DNA of 64,000 nucleotides from Anaeramoeba flamelloides (GCA_027625915.1 JANTQA010000026.1:6014001-6078000); one strand, 5' to 3'. Shown: positions 42,436-54,940, numbered from the stretch's first letter. Notes: generated by a model not told the origin, from the sequence alone. A program made the numbers and translations.

Positions 42436-44857
42436 ATGAAAAGTTTAATTACTGCACTTGAGTTGAATAACATTGAAAAATTAAATGAAGCAATCAACGA
42501 AGGTTTTCCTGAGAACTCGTTTACTGGGGGCACGAATCCCTTACACTTAGCAACATGGTATAGCTGCGACGAAGAAATTTTTGACAAGTTAGCCAAAATG
42601 GGTTTATCACCATTAACCAATGAACCAGACGACACTGGCAAAACTTGCCTCCAATACGCAGCACTTAGAGGATCAAAATTACATGTCTGGGAATGGTTAT
42701 TAGAAAATAATGGTGATCCAAATATTGGAATAGATTCTGATTATCCAGTCTTATCTACAAGCATTTCTTCAAAACTAAGTCACGAAATAATTAGCTTGTT
42801 ATTAAGTAAAGATGCCAAATATAATATTAATAAAGTAAATTTTTTTAACAATTCAAATCAAAAAAAGAAAAAAAAAGCCAAAAAGAAAAAGAAGAAAAAA
42901 CAACAACAACAAAAAAAAAAAAAAAAAACAAAAATTTTTTTCTGAATTCTTTTTATTTTTTGAATTTTTTCTCTTTGTTTTTTAAAAATCAATTTTTTAT
43001 GTTTGAATTGACTTAATACTCAAAAATTAAATATTTACATCTTTTTATAAAGGAGGATCAAAATTCGCTTTTACACTTAGCAATTGGGTGTGGATCTGAA
43101 ATAAATACTCTGAAAGAAATTATTAACAAATTTCCTGAACAAGTTCATCATGTAAACAAAATGGTTTGTGTTTTCTTCATTTAGATTTTTTTATATTTTT
43201 TCGCCTTTATTTTTCTGATACAGTGCTACAAAAAAAACAGTTCAAAACAAAAACAAAATTAAAAAAACAAAAGCAAAAATAAAAAGAGAAAACAAAAAAC
43301 AAAAAGAAAAAACAAAACCTCTCCATTTTAAAAATAAAAAAAAAAATTAAGGTTGCAATATAAAGAAGTAACTTTATTCTTTGAATAGAGCTGTTTCAGA
43401 ATTTACATTAGATTTGAATGTTTTTCTGTCAAAACAAAAAGTTTCCACTGTTTCAAAAATACAATTAATAAGTACTAAAATAAAAGGAATAACTCCTGCC
43501 GACATTCTATTAAAAAAAAAAACAACAACAACAACAACAAAATAACAAAATAAAGGGTTTAACACCGTTCCTAATGGCATGTAAAAAAAAATCAACATTT
43601 GAAGTTATTAAATTATTAATTGAATCCGGATCAAAAGTGGATGTTATTTCTAAAATTAAAAACACATGTTTGCATTATTTGTGTAAAACAAAGCCCGATC
43701 CCAAAATCATTGAAATTGTCTTAAAATTGGGTGTTAATCCGAATTTAGAAAACATGGGCAAACGAACGTGTTTACACTTAGCCATTATGAATAACGCGTG
43801 TTCTGATGCTATTGGCATGCTATTAATCCATGGCGCCGATCCAAGTCTCTGTGACTCCTTTAAGCAGACTGCGTTACACTACTCATACCGATCCAATTTG
43901 GAGGCCGTTGGTGTTCTTTTAAAGCACAAGAAGGCCGATGTTACAAGCCTAAATGTGTGGTTAGACACACCACTGTATGTGTGCATCCTCAACCAGGCAG
44001 ATACACAGATCTTGTTGTTATTGCTCAGGGCAGGCTCTGATCCAAATTTCATTGGCAATAATGGGAACAATTCGATCCATCTCTTGATTGAAAGCGAATA
44101 CCCAATTGAAGCGTATATCTTATTTTTGAAATATAATGCAAAAATGACAATCACAAACAAAGAAGGTTTCACACCAATTAACCAACTCCCATTTGAATTA
44201 AGAAGCATCCACGATCATATGTATTGCCTTCGTGGAGATCTACTTTTACTTTTAAAACTCAATTTAGGCGATTCGTTAATCCAATGCTCAGATTCCATCA
44301 AAATTAATTTTTTTAAAGCAATTCTTTTACAGAGAACGAACAGCCAAGATCTGAATTCCTTAATTTCAATTTTAGAAAAGCACAATTTTGAGACTGTTAA
44401 TAACTTTTTAAAATACATCTATGGTGGTCTTTTGCCCGCAGAAAGCGAGTTGAAAAAAGAAATTGTTCAGCTAGGAACGCAATTGGGGTTAAAGGAAAAG
44501 GATTTTGAAGGAGATCTTTATCAAAAATTGTTAGATGATCTCTCACGATTAAGGGAAAATGAAGAAACAATGGATTTTAAAATTGTTGTTCAAAACAAGA
44601 CATTCCCCATCCACAAGTTTATTTTATTGGCTAGAAGTAAATTGTTACTTGGTTTAGAAATGTCTTCGAAAGCACCACTGTCTCAATACCAAGAAACAAA
44701 GGATTTCCCACCTCAAGTGATAAACCATTTGATCAATTTCTTGTATACACAAGATATGGAAATTAAATATTCATCAGAAATCAAAAATCAAATGAAAATT
44801 GCTATTAGTCATTATTTATTAAATCCAAATAATGTACTTTCCCAATTATTAAAATAA
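42436..44857 (+). CDS. Ankyrin-repeat protein with C-terminal BTB/POZ domain
   Basis: Three-exon model: 42436-42834, 43053-43163, 43556-44857. Introns are 218 nt (GTAAAT...AAAG) and 392 nt (GTTTGT...AAAG), both phase 0; 603 residues. Ankyrin repeats fill roughly residues 1-370. Examples are GTNPLHLATWYSC, DDTGKTCLQYAALRGS, the repeat completed across exon 2 (EDQNSLLHLAIGCG), exon 3 start GLTPFLMACKKK, and KRTCLHLAIMNNA. After them a half-BTB-like segment (FETVNNFLKYIYGGLL...LGLKEKDF) precedes a better BTB domain from about 505 (MDFKIVVQNKTFPIHKFILLARSKLLLGLE). BTB domains dimerise and often recruit Cullin-3 ligases, so a substrate-adaptor or scaffold role is plausible but not shown. Without splicing, exon 1 would run into a poly-Lys tail and exon 2 would be lost; the ankyrin consensus across both junctions supports the model. 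Confidence 0.87.
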
Positions 44858-47564
44858 TCATTTAGGTAAAAATATTGGATCATTTTTACTTTAAAGAATT
44901 TATTTTTTTTTTTTTTTTTTCTCAATATTTTAAATAATGAAATTATTTATCACAAGTATACCATTAAAAATTAATCTTTAATTAATTTTTAAAATGCATT
45001 TTATCTATTCCATATAATAAATTTCCTAAATTTTGATCTTTTTCTAAACTGATATTAACTTCTTAATTCAATATTTTTGTTTATTATCTTTTTTGTTTTT
45101 ACACAAATCCAAAATTTTGTGACTTATGTCAACATTCATTCACAAATAAGCTAAATAAAATTCATATATAAGATCTTTTGATGATAACTTGTATTATCAC
45201 AATATTAACAATTAATTCGTGATAATAGTCTCAAAAAATCACGATTAGTCCAATAGAATCGCGGAAATCTGAAAAAATCATAAATTCGTCATATTATTGC
45301 TATAAATAAAAATCATAAAAAAAAGAAAATTTATATTTTTAGAAAAATCATACTTACAAGAAATCATAGATCAATTTTACAAAAAGAAACACTTTTACAA
45401 CACTTTTCTTTTTTAAAAATGTTAGAAATTGTTTTAAGGGGTTTCAAAGTGTCCCAAACTGTTTGAAAGGCATCAAAGACAGAAAAAGTTTAGAAAAGGC
45501 ATGGGATTTTTTGTAGTAAAAAAAAATTTTATTCTTTTCATTTTTACTTTTTACCAAAGTAAAATAACATGCGAAATTTATGAACAAATAAGTAGGAATC
45601 CGTTTCAAAAATCTAATTGTATATAAAATTTTTTTTTTTTAAAAATAACATTAATTACCTTCACTAGTTATATAATCTAAAAAAAGGGAGGCGAATTATC
45701 TTTATTATTGGTGATGGATCCAACAAAAACACCTTTAAACTCTAGTTATCTTTTATTTACAATTAAAGATATGTGTAGGATATTAAACCAGTAGAAAAAA
45801 AATTGCCCAAAATATCTTAATAATAAGTGATAATATGGTTAAGTTGTTGTGAAATCTTTTCAAAAGTTAGTACACTCCTTTCAGCCTTAATAGAATAAAG
45901 TAGAGGTTTTAACCTAAAATTATATTCTTTAAAGAACCTGTGAAGGGTAAGTTATTTTAGAATCCTTTTTATTCAAATAAAATTTATAACACCATGATTG
46001 ACTGAGAAAGTATTTATTTGCCTTTTTTTATCACGATTCTAGATCTAAAGGGATCGATCGATCTTTCAACCAAATTAAAAAAAAATATTGACAACCCTTG
46101 ATCTGATCCTTGATTGAACCAAGTTATCTTTTTTGTTGTTTTTTACAAGAATAAATTTTTTTTTCAATGATCTATTTTTTGATCAAACAAAATATTTTTT
46201 TTAAAATAGTGAATTCCTTTGAATTATCCCAAAAAGGTATCGACTATTATATTGCGATTTAATTTTTATCATGATATTGCTACATTTATCACAATTTTTA
46301 ATAATTATTACAATTTTATAGAACATACCAATTCGTGATAATATCTCGAAATTATTGATTATCTCGATTTTCTACAATATCATAGTTTGATTAAAATAAT
46401 TTCTATTTTACAACTTTATCTTGTTTCGACAAAGATATCCTCAAATTCTCAATATTACAAACTATTAATTATTAACCATTTATTTCTTTTCCTCAATATC
46501 TCTTCTAAAATATAAACCTTTGAAAATAAGAAGAAAATTAAAACATTGATGATGGAAACAGAGAAAAAAAAAATAGATTTTGAAAAAAATATATAACCCA
46601 TTTCAAATCAATACAGATAAAATAGAATTATATCAAAAGAAAAAGAAAATTGGAAGCTCAAAAAATCCACCAAAATCGCCAATTTTCATAAAAAATCAAT
46701 AAAAAATAGCCATACATAAACCTGAAATCATAAAAAACACTATTTAAACTCAAATACTTTGCAAGGGGATAGATAAATACACAATAATAAAGTGAGTACA
46801 ACCCAAAATATGTCCAGGTTCTAAAAAGAAAGATGATTGTTTCGATGGCTTCATAGAGATATGTTAAAAAATAATAAAAATTGGAAAAATATTCAAAAAA
46901 ATCAAAAAGTTTAGATTCAATATAAAAGCCAAAGAGGAGACAGATGTATTATTGAGGAAAATGAAGATAAAATAAATGTATGATGTTTATGTAAGCTAAA
47001 TTCTAAAAATAGTGACAGATTTTTCATTAGAAAAAAATTTGTTTAATTATTTTTTTTTTTTGAATAATAAAGTATTTTATTAAAGTTTTTTGTGATAATA
47101 AACCATATAGATTAATAAATAAAAATATAGTGTAATCATTTAATTTTTTGAAAGACAAATGAAAAAAGATAAAAATAATAATAAATAATTTGACACTAAT
47201 TTTGAAATTTGGCTTATTATAATTTTTAACCAATATTATTCAAATTATTATTAGGAAATGAGATCTCAAAAAGAAATAACCCACATTAACCAACACACTC
47301 AGAAATTCATTTAGAACAATTTGATTCCTTTTTTTTCATATCAATTGTTGTTAAATTTTTCATTGTATTATTTGAAACTCTTCATTTTCTTGTGTTACTC
47401 TTGTTTTTTCCCTCTTTGTTTACAAAAACAAAAGTTTGTTTCTAAAAATAATAATTACTGTTTCTATTTTAGATAGTCCATGAATTATAAGTCACAAAAT
47501 TATTTACTTCATTATTATCTTGTTACCAGATTATGTGTCTTCTTCATTTATGTATAAATAATAA
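44858..47564. other. AT-rich intergenic region
   Basis: No gene supported. Scattered near-repeats of ATCACGATT/AATCGTGAT occur around 45180-45300 and 46260-46390, resembling 21538-21570 and 34386-34430. They are too short to define an element. Confidence 0.4.
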
Positions 47565-47800
47565 CTCTTATTTCGATATTTTTTGAAAATAGAAAATAAG
47601 AATAGAAAAATCAATTATGTTTTATTAAAAATTTATTGGTAGCCTTGGAAAGACTGTAACTTTAATTTTGATTTTAACAAACTTTTTTATCTTTTTTTGT
47701 CTTTTCTGTTTTGTTTTCATTTTCTTTTTTCCAGTTACCTAATATGTTTTACTAGATTGGGAAATTTTTTTAATTGTGGGAATAAAGGTTATATTGTGTT
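47565..47800. mobile_element. Fragment related to the Tc1-like element
   Basis: 47569-47658 matches the right terminal repeat of 58181-59994 (ATTTTTTGAAAATAGAAAATAAGAATAG..., ending TTGGTAGCCTTGGAAAGACTG|TA). The following ~110 bp matches its internal 58645-58750 segment (TTTGTCTTTTCTGTTTTG..., CAGTTACCTAATATGTTT), encoded on the minus strand as a Lys/Thr-rich stretch. Confidence 0.55.
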
Positions 47801-48959
47801 CTATTAAATATATAAATCACCTAGAGTTTGTTCATAGTTTTTATTCAGATGATTGATGATTAATGTTTGTGAAATTTAAACAAATTTAGTAATATATATA
47901 TATTTGGCCCCTTTCATTATTCTGGGCAGAAAAGATGTTTGCTTTCTGTTTATATTTTTTTCTTTTTATTGCAGAGAAATAGTTACAGATAAAAAAATGT
48001 ATAATATACAATTTAAATGTGATTTAATATGAATTTTTGAAAAACATAAAATAATTGACAATATTTTTCATATATTTTTGAGTGTTGCTGTGTTCAGAAT
48101 TTTCAAATAAAGTTTAATAATATCATTTGAACCAATGATAATTTCCCCCTTTTTTTCTGAATTCTTTTGTTTATTTTTTTATTAATATAATGAAAATAGT
48201 TGATTTATAGTTCATGAACTAAAAACATCCTAATTATGATTACAATTTAATAGATAATTCTTGTTATTTTGAGTTGTACTTATAAAACACCAATTCAATT
48301 ATAATTCAAATGATGATAAAATGTATTCGATCTCCTATTTAAAAATAAAATTTATTTTATTTAATAAACTAAATTTCATAATAAATGCCCCAATTTTTTT
48401 TTTTTTTTTTTACTTTTTTTTATTTTAATTATCCACAAAAATAAATATTTCTAGAATATAGAACTGAATATTAAATCAGTAATTGTTTTTTATTATAGAG
48501 AACTTCAGTTTATAAAAAATTTTTTTTTTCAATATTGATTTTGAATGGGGAAATGATTTTGAAATGGAGTTTATTTTGCTTGGTATGATTATGAATACTA
48601 AATCTGTAATTGTACTATATTTCTAAAATTTCACTCAATAGTGATAGAATCATGAAGTACAAAAATATTTTCAAATTGCAGATTTTTTTTTGAGTACTTT
48701 TTATGAGTACCTAATTACAATCAAAAACCGGACAATCCAATGATGTATGATACATCTTGTAAAATGAAAAATGAAAAATGTGGACATTTTTTGAAAAAAA
48801 CACCAAAGAGCCACAGCTAATTGCCAATATAAATAATTGTGAATGATGGTTTTGGATAAAACCAAGTCAGGTATGAAGTGTAGTACTTTTGCTCTTTTTG
48901 AGATTGATATTATTTTTTTTTTCTTTTTGATTATTATTTCAAAAATAAGTTTTTTTTAT
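47801..48959. other. AT-rich intergenic region
   Basis: Nothing recognised beyond homopolymer runs and a short (AT)n near 47891. Confidence 0.45.
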
Positions 48960-49420
48960 CTTAAGAATGTGACAAAAATCCTTACTCTCTCTAATATAGA
49001 GAGTTAAAACTCTAACCACATATTAGATTAAATCGAATTAAATCGATTTTTTACGTGATAGAAAACAATTTGGTTTAAATTGAAGAAATTTATCCTTTTG
49101 TTAATTTAAAACAAACATTGAAGCAAGTATTTTTTTTCTTAATTATTTTATTTTTTGAAATTGAGATCATGATTTTGTTCATTGAATTTTTTATCAATGA
49201 GATCCTCTAGAAACTTTTTATTTTGGTTATTGGAATTTTTGTTAATGGGAAGCTTTGAAATTGTGATCATTCTTTTCAACTTTTAGTGTCAATTGAATTT
49301 TTTTATTGTTAGGAAATTTTGTTTTTGTTATTTGAATTTTGTCAATCAAAAGAAGTTCAATTTCACAATACTGTTTTTCGTTTCAAATCACTCCTTGTGT
49401 ATGGAGCAAATCCAAAGTAA
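48960..49420. repeat. Dispersed repeat, partner 8470-9080
   Basis: Same-orientation copy sharing the ATCCTTAC, GATAGAAAACAATTTGGTTTAAATTGA and TTATTTGAATTTTGTCAATCAAAAG blocks, and ending in TATGGAGCAAATCC, directly upstream of the RCC1-BTB gene. The open frame at 49293-49613 lies mostly in this repeat and has no recognisable domain. Confidence 0.5.
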
Positions 49421-49709
49421 ATACTGTTTATTTCCTCAAAACTCTTTGAGAGGCAAACCAGTCCTTGGCGGTCTGAGGAAATTCACAGTAAGTTCATCGG
49501 CTCTGAAATCCCTTATTTTTCTCAAACATTTCAAAAAGATAAAAAAAACTTCAAAAAATCCCCCAAACGTTAAAATTTCTTCTTCTCTTGCAATAAAAAA
49601 CAGAGGACATTAAAAATAGATCTCCAAATTATTTCATTTTTTAACTTTTTTTCCATCAAGGAATCAAAAACTAAAATCAACAAATTTACAATAATTTTTT
49701 CCACTCTTT

Positions 49710-52085
49710 ATGCTAAAAAATAATGTTCGTTCATTTGGAACAAACAAGAATGGGTATTTAGGATTTTCACAATCAAACAATGATTTCATCAACTTTGTGT
49801 GCCCACCGCTTTTCAAAAACGAAAATTATCAGTTGTTTAGTGAACAAACAAATGGGATCAATCTGTGCTTACGTGACAATGGGAAAGTAATTGCTTTTTA
49901 TCCGTTTCTGTTGCAAAAACGATCGTTACATTTTCCCAAACGAGTCAAAAAGATAAGTTCTGGAGTAAGACATCATCTTGTTCTTGACGAAGAAGGATCA
50001 ATTTATTCTTGGAGGAACGGGTACCATTACTCTTCTACTTCTGGAGAATTGGGTCATGGCAATTTGTCTTGTGTTTGTGTTCCTAAAAAAATTAAATTTT
50101 TTAATCAACAAAGAAAAATCACAAATCAAAATACAAAAGAAAAAGAAAAACAAACGAAGAATCAAAAGACAAAAGAAAAAGAAAAACAAAAGAAAAACAA
50201 GAAACAGAAAGAAAAAGAGAAAGAGAAAGAGAAAGAGAAAGAGAAAGAGACAGGGATGGAAAAGAAAATTCTTCAATCAAAACCAAAAACAATTGCTTGT
50301 GGGCCCTTTCAATCCTTTGTATTATTTAAAAACGGTGATTTGTATGCTTTTGGTGATGGAAGAACGAATTCGATTGGCTTTGGCGAGTTTAAAATCCAAT
50401 ACAAGCCAAGGCTGTTATCAAGAAACGTGTACAAAATCTTTGCGTCACCATTTAATAATCATTTTGTGTATCAAAAATTTGATGACACCTTTTATGCCTT
50501 TGGCAACAACTTTTTTACTGAGTGTGGCATTCTAAATTCCGAAAAGAATGTCTCGACACCACAAATGATCCCATTCCTCTCGAAAAAGAAAATCCAAAAC
50601 ATATGCCTGTGTAACAAAAAGACTTACGCCTTGGATGAAAACGGGGTTATTTATCATACAAAGCAACACTCTTATAACTCCTTTACCAACAAAGACATTC
50701 ACAAAGAAAACATCTGGTGCGTGATCGATCCCAAGATCCTCGGCGTGGGGCCAATCGAAAAAATGCGTGACGCGTACAACATCTTAATCTTTCTTACCAA
50801 AGACAACCATTTTTTTATAGTCGGCGAGCATGATTTGAATGTCGGGCACCAAGTCAACAATTGCTATGAAAACTTTAAGATACGGATTACAAAATTATCT
50901 TTTAAGTTGCCAACGAATATTGAAATAGACAAGATTTGCCATAGCTCGAATTTTTCAATCTTTTTCATTTTAAAAAAATTATCAATCCAGATCGATTTAT
51001 ACAATCTATTTTTAAATTCGATTCTCACAGATTTCAAAATTAAAGGAATAAAGACACATTTACAATTAATTCTTTGCAGAACTAGAGTGTCGAAAGAGGA
51101 AATCATTTTAACTTTGAAAAGGTTTAATAGAATTGAAATACACACTTGGCTAAAATGGATTTATTCAGATTATTTAGAAGAAATCGATCCAATTTCTCAG
51201 ATTTGCGAAAGCTTTGGGATTTATGATTATAAAACAAAGTGTATTAAAGACGATTTAAAAGACCTGTGGCTAAATTCTTCAAAATCCTTTGATTTTATTA
51301 TTTGTGTAAATAGTAATCAAAAGAAACGACGAAGAGTAATGGAAATGGAAACGAAAGGGAGAAAGGGAAGGATAAGAAGAAAGGAAGGAGAAGAAGATAA
51401 AGAAGAAGAAGAAGATAAAGAAGAAGAAGAAGAAGAAGAAGAAGAAGAAGAAGAAGAAGAAGAAGAAGAAGAAGAAGAAGAAGAAGAAGAAGAAGAAGAA
51501 GAAGAAGAAGAAGAAGAAGAAGAAGAAGAAGAAGAAGAAGAAGAAGAAGAAGAAGAAGAAGAAGAAGAAGAAGAAGAAGAAGAAGAAAAGGGAGGAGAAG
51601 AAGAAAAGAAAAAGGAAAAGGAAAAAGAAAAAGAAGAAAAAAAGGAAATTAAAAAAGAAATTGATATTGAAATGGAAATGGAAATGGAAATGGAAATTGA
51701 TAATCAAAATGTAGATGAAAGTGAACTAATTGAAATACCAGTGCACCGTTTCATACTTTCGGCAAGATGTAAATTTTTTCGTCAACTATTTTTAAAAAAA
51801 GGAAACAATCAAGAAAAACAAACTTCAACTTCCAATAAATGGGTTTATACATCAAGTATAGCACCTTCCTTGATAGAAAAGGCATTATATTCTTTATATA
51901 CAGATGAATTAAATTATACTAAATCTGAAATTCCTTCACTATTGAAAATTGCGAAGTTTTGGGGGGTTTCAAAGGATTCATCTCTTGGCAAATTAATTAA
52001 AAAAGAAAAAATTGAAATTAAAAAAAAATTTTTACAAAAAAATGAAATTTCAAAATCAACAGAAAATAAATGTATATGTTTTTAA
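49710..52085 (+). CDS. RCC1-repeat protein with C-terminal BTB/POZ domain and poly-Glu insertion
   Basis: A single-exon 791-residue protein. RCC1-like beta-propeller blades lie in about residues 1-400: VRSFGTNKNGYLGF, GVRHHLVLDEEGSIYSW, CGPFQSFVLFKNGDLYAFGDG and DDTFYAFGNNFFTECGI. A Lys/Glu-rich loop lies between blades. A half-BTB-like segment (WLKWIYSDYLEEI) then leads to a BTB domain that starts at SFDFIICVN (D528) and resumes at EIPVHRFILSARCKFFRQLF (H679). The ~140 residues between include 56 consecutive Glu codons (571-626), where other BTB proteins have a short turn. The chain ends NKCICF, a CaaX-type prenylation motif. The architecture parallels the ankyrin-BTB protein upstream, so both may be adaptor or scaffold proteins, but no partner can be read from sequence. 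The ATG follows an A/T-rich leader, and the first blade begins at once. Confidence 0.87.
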   Translation: MLKNNVRSFGTNKNGYLGFSQSNNDFINFVCPPLFKNENYQLFSEQTNGINLCLRDNGKVIAFYPFLLQKRSLHFPKRVKKISSGVRHHLVLDEEGSIYSWRNGYHYSSTSGELGHGNLSCVCVPKKIKFFNQQRKITNQNTKEKEKQTKNQKTKEKEKQKKNKKQKEKEKEKEKEKEKETGMEKKILQSKPKTIACGPFQSFVLFKNGDLYAFGDGRTNSIGFGEFKIQYKPRLLSRNVYKIFASPFNNHFVYQKFDDTFYAFGNNFFTECGILNSEKNVSTPQMIPFLSKKKIQNICLCNKKTYALDENGVIYHTKQHSYNSFTNKDIHKENIWCVIDPKILGVGPIEKMRDAYNILIFLTKDNHFFIVGEHDLNVGHQVNNCYENFKIRITKLSFKLPTNIEIDKICHSSNFSIFFILKKLSIQIDLYNLFLNSILTDFKIKGIKTHLQLILCRTRVSKEEIILTLKRFNRIEIHTWLKWIYSDYLEEIDPISQICESFGIYDYKTKCIKDDLKDLWLNSSKSFDFIICVNSNQKKRRRVMEMETKGRKGRIRRKEGEEDKEEEEDKEEEEEEEEEEEEEEEEEEEEEEEEEEEEEEEEEEEEEEEEEEEEEEEEEEEEEEEEKGGEEEKKKEKEKEKEEKKEIKKEIDIEMEMEMEMEIDNQNVDESELIEIPVHRFILSARCKFFRQLFLKKGNNQEKQTSTSNKWVYTSSIAPSLIEKALYSLYTDELNYTKSEIPSLLKIAKFWGVSKDSSLGKLIKKEKIEIKKKFLQKNEISKSTENKCICF
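51420..51587 (+). repeat. (GAA)56 trinucleotide tract in coding sequence
   Basis: Uninterrupted in-frame GAA codons encoding 56 Glu within the BTB domain of the RCC1-BTB gene. Impure GAA/GAT/AAA codons flank it on both sides. Confidence 0.95.
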
Positions 52086-53064
52086 TTTTTTTTTTCATTT
52101 CTTTTGCTTTTGCCTTTTCCTAATAAACTCTATTTATATAATATATATAGAATATGAAATAAATAAATTAATGATAAATTTATTAAATTTAATTATTATT
52201 TATGGTGTTTTAATTTTTTAAAAAAATTAAATTGAAAATATTTTTAGATTTTGTGTAATTATCAGGTAGTATTTTTATATATACCATATAAGATATAATT
52301 ATCACATTTTGGAAAAAATCACCTTTTTCACAATTTATAATATATCGCAACCTGTCAGCTATATCAATTACTAACTAATACGTTGATTGATCAGAATACT
52401 GTTAAAAAGTTCAAATAAAAAATGAAAATAAAAAATAATTTTTTTCAAAGATACTTTTTTTTTAATATATTTAGTTTTCAGAAAATGAACATAATCAAAA
52501 CAGTTTGTGATAATTTGTATAATGATTATTACACGATTAATAAGTAGTGCATAAAAATTTCTTTTCAAATATTATCAATATTATTAATAAATCCATCTGG
52601 GATTGATAAATTCCAAGATCTGTTTACCACCAAAGCATTCAAATTCATATAACCTAAATCTTTTGCTTATTCAAACAAAAAATTACCCTGTCATTTGTTT
52701 TTTTTAACAATTGATCAAAAAATAATTTTTGTTAGAAATTAACATTTTAGAGGAAAAAAAAAAATGAAAATCACTTTTCAAGAAAAATGTTTATTTTCAA
52801 AAAGAAACGTATTTAAACCTTGATTGCTAATATTCACAAACAAAGTAAATATTTGAGAGCGTATATCGAATAGTTTTAAATTGTTTAATTTTGTTTTTTA
52901 TTGATTTCCAATCTTTCTTTATACCTTTCGGTTTAGTTTGTTTCTCATTCATAGTTGGTAATTTGGGTTGTAACTTAATTAAAGATTTATTAAGAAAATT
53001 TTAAATTGAAAATAATAATTTCCATCAAAGAGTATATAAATTAAATAGATAAGATTTTTTGATA
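52086..53064. other. AT-rich intergenic region
   Basis: 3' flank of the RCC1-BTB gene with no recognised feature. Confidence 0.45.
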
Positions 53065-53260
53065 CTGTTAGTTCCACTTTTAAGACAGAAAATAACAAAG
53101 AAATTTAAGGCATAATATAAATCTCAAATTACGACACAAAATTCAAATTCCAGTAAAAATAAATTGTATAAAACAAAATTCCAAAAAATGTTCCTTAATT
53201 TGAGATTTTCTGTGTCTTAAATTTCGTTGTTATTTTGTTTTTTAAAGATGGAACTGACTG
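53065..53260. mobile_element. MITE family A, copy 3
   Basis: Best-preserved inverted repeat of the family. TA|CTGTTAGTTCCACTTTTAAGACAG...AACAAAGAAATTTAAGGCA on the left pairs with TGTCTTAAATTTCGTTGTTATTTTG...GATGGAACTGACTG|TA on the right over roughly 80 bp per arm. 196 bp, non-coding. Confidence 0.85.
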
Positions 53261-54859
53261 TATAAAATCATTTATAGCATTTTTATTTTAATTTAAGTTC
53301 AAAAAGTAAATTCTTTGAAATAGTACATAACTATTTTTTTAGCCTTTAAAAAGTTTGAAATTTGAAAAATTAAATTGAAATTTTACTTGTTTATTTTTTG
53401 AGGGAATACAAGAAATACAAAATAAACTTCTGACAAAGACACTTTAATTAATTCAAATTTGTTTTTCAAGATCAAGGTTGAGAATTTATTTAGAAAGTAC
53501 TGTCATTCCCTTGAATGGAAATCTTTGATAAAAAATCATTCACTTATTTTTAATTTAATTTATTATTAGTTATTTCCAAACAAACCTAAAAACTCATTAT
53601 ACAAAAAATTATTTAAAATCCATTGTGATATTCCAATATATTGTTAAGTTTCTAAATTTTTTTTTTTAAATTGTAAAACAGATTTTATCACTTTCTTTCC
53701 AATTTAGAGATTTTGAGAATTTTTATACCTGATGAGAAATTCTAAACTATTAGACATACTAGAGAAACGATTAATAGTAGAGAAATTATTTTAATTTTCC
53801 CATTGAATCTAGATGTTAAAAATAATAATATAAAGAAGATACACCAATTATTAAAAATAGCATATGAAAAAATGATAAAATAAAAATAACAAAAAAAAAA
53901 AGTAGAATCAGGAATTTAATAATGAAAACCAAAATGAATATAAACCAGAGTAATAAAGGGGCGAAGACAAAAATAGAAATTTTTTAGTGTTTAAAATATT
54001 AGATATGATAAGATAAAGGGGAAGAAGTAGATATTAGGAAAGAGAAAGAAAACATGAAATAGATTTATTTCAAAAGTTCAAAAGAAAACAATATTACTAA
54101 TACCGCATAAAAACAAGCCATTTAAATTAAAATGTCACGGAAATTGTAAAAAAATATTATAAGTAATATCTCAAATCTCAATAAATCTATTTTTTTTAAA
54201 TTCACTAATAAATTACTGAAAAAAAATCAAAAAAATTATCACAATTGATTTTGAAAGAACAAATTTTTGAATATTTTAATTTTTTAAACTGTTGAGATCA
54301 TAAAATAATTTTGAGTTTTTTGAGTTTTCGTGGATATAAAGGAATAATAATAGTTTTTTTATTAAAAAAAAATTGTAACAAAAATACTGTTAAATTTTCT
54401 TAAAATGTATATGAATTGAAAAAAATAAAAGATCCTTCTCAATTCTTTATAAAACAGAAAATATCAAAAAAAAAAAAATAAAATAAATAAAAAAATAAAT
54501 ACTCAACAAAAAGATTTGAAATACATAAAATATCAAAATTAATATTTAATAACTAAAATATATTCAAATTATCCCTTAAGCACAACAATTCAAAAAATCC
54601 GGATAATTTTTAATTGCTTAAATAGATACTATTAATAATTAAATAAATATTCAAATAAATTTTTTGCTTTATGTTTAAAATATAAATAAACGAAAGTAAT
54701 ATAAAAAATTGATATGCTTTCCGTTTCTAATTTTCCTATTGAAACTCATATAATAATATCAAAATAAAAGTATTAAAAAAATATAATAAAAAAATTAATT
54801 TCAAACCAATAAAGTTTAAAATAATTATTAATTAAAAAAATAACTCCAAATATCTGATT
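53261..54859. other. AT-rich intergenic region
   Basis: No gene, RNA or clear repeat that I can support. Confidence 0.45.
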
Positions 54860-54940
54860 TTTAACTCAAATTTCTGAACAGAAGCTTATATAAAGGGGTA
54901 ACTAGAATGTAATTACAACTTATTTCCTAATTATAAATAT
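54860..54940 (+). mobile_element. Possible LINE 3'-end fragment
   Basis: TTTCTGAACAGAAGCTTATATAAAGGGGTAACTAGAATGTAATTACAACTT resembles the last ~60 bp of the LINE copy at 35157-35215, but it lacks a poly(A) tail and coding sequence. Confidence 0.35.

Noticed and set aside
48965-49040. tRNA-like stretch (complement GTGGTTAGAGTTTTAACTCT)
   Set aside because: Resembles a D arm and anticodon stem, but no acceptor stem or T arm can be formed. It is part of a dispersed repeat.
49293-49613. 106-codon open frame upstream of the RCC1-BTB gene
   Set aside because: Overlaps a dispersed repeat, has no domain, and no splice path links it convincingly to the gene.
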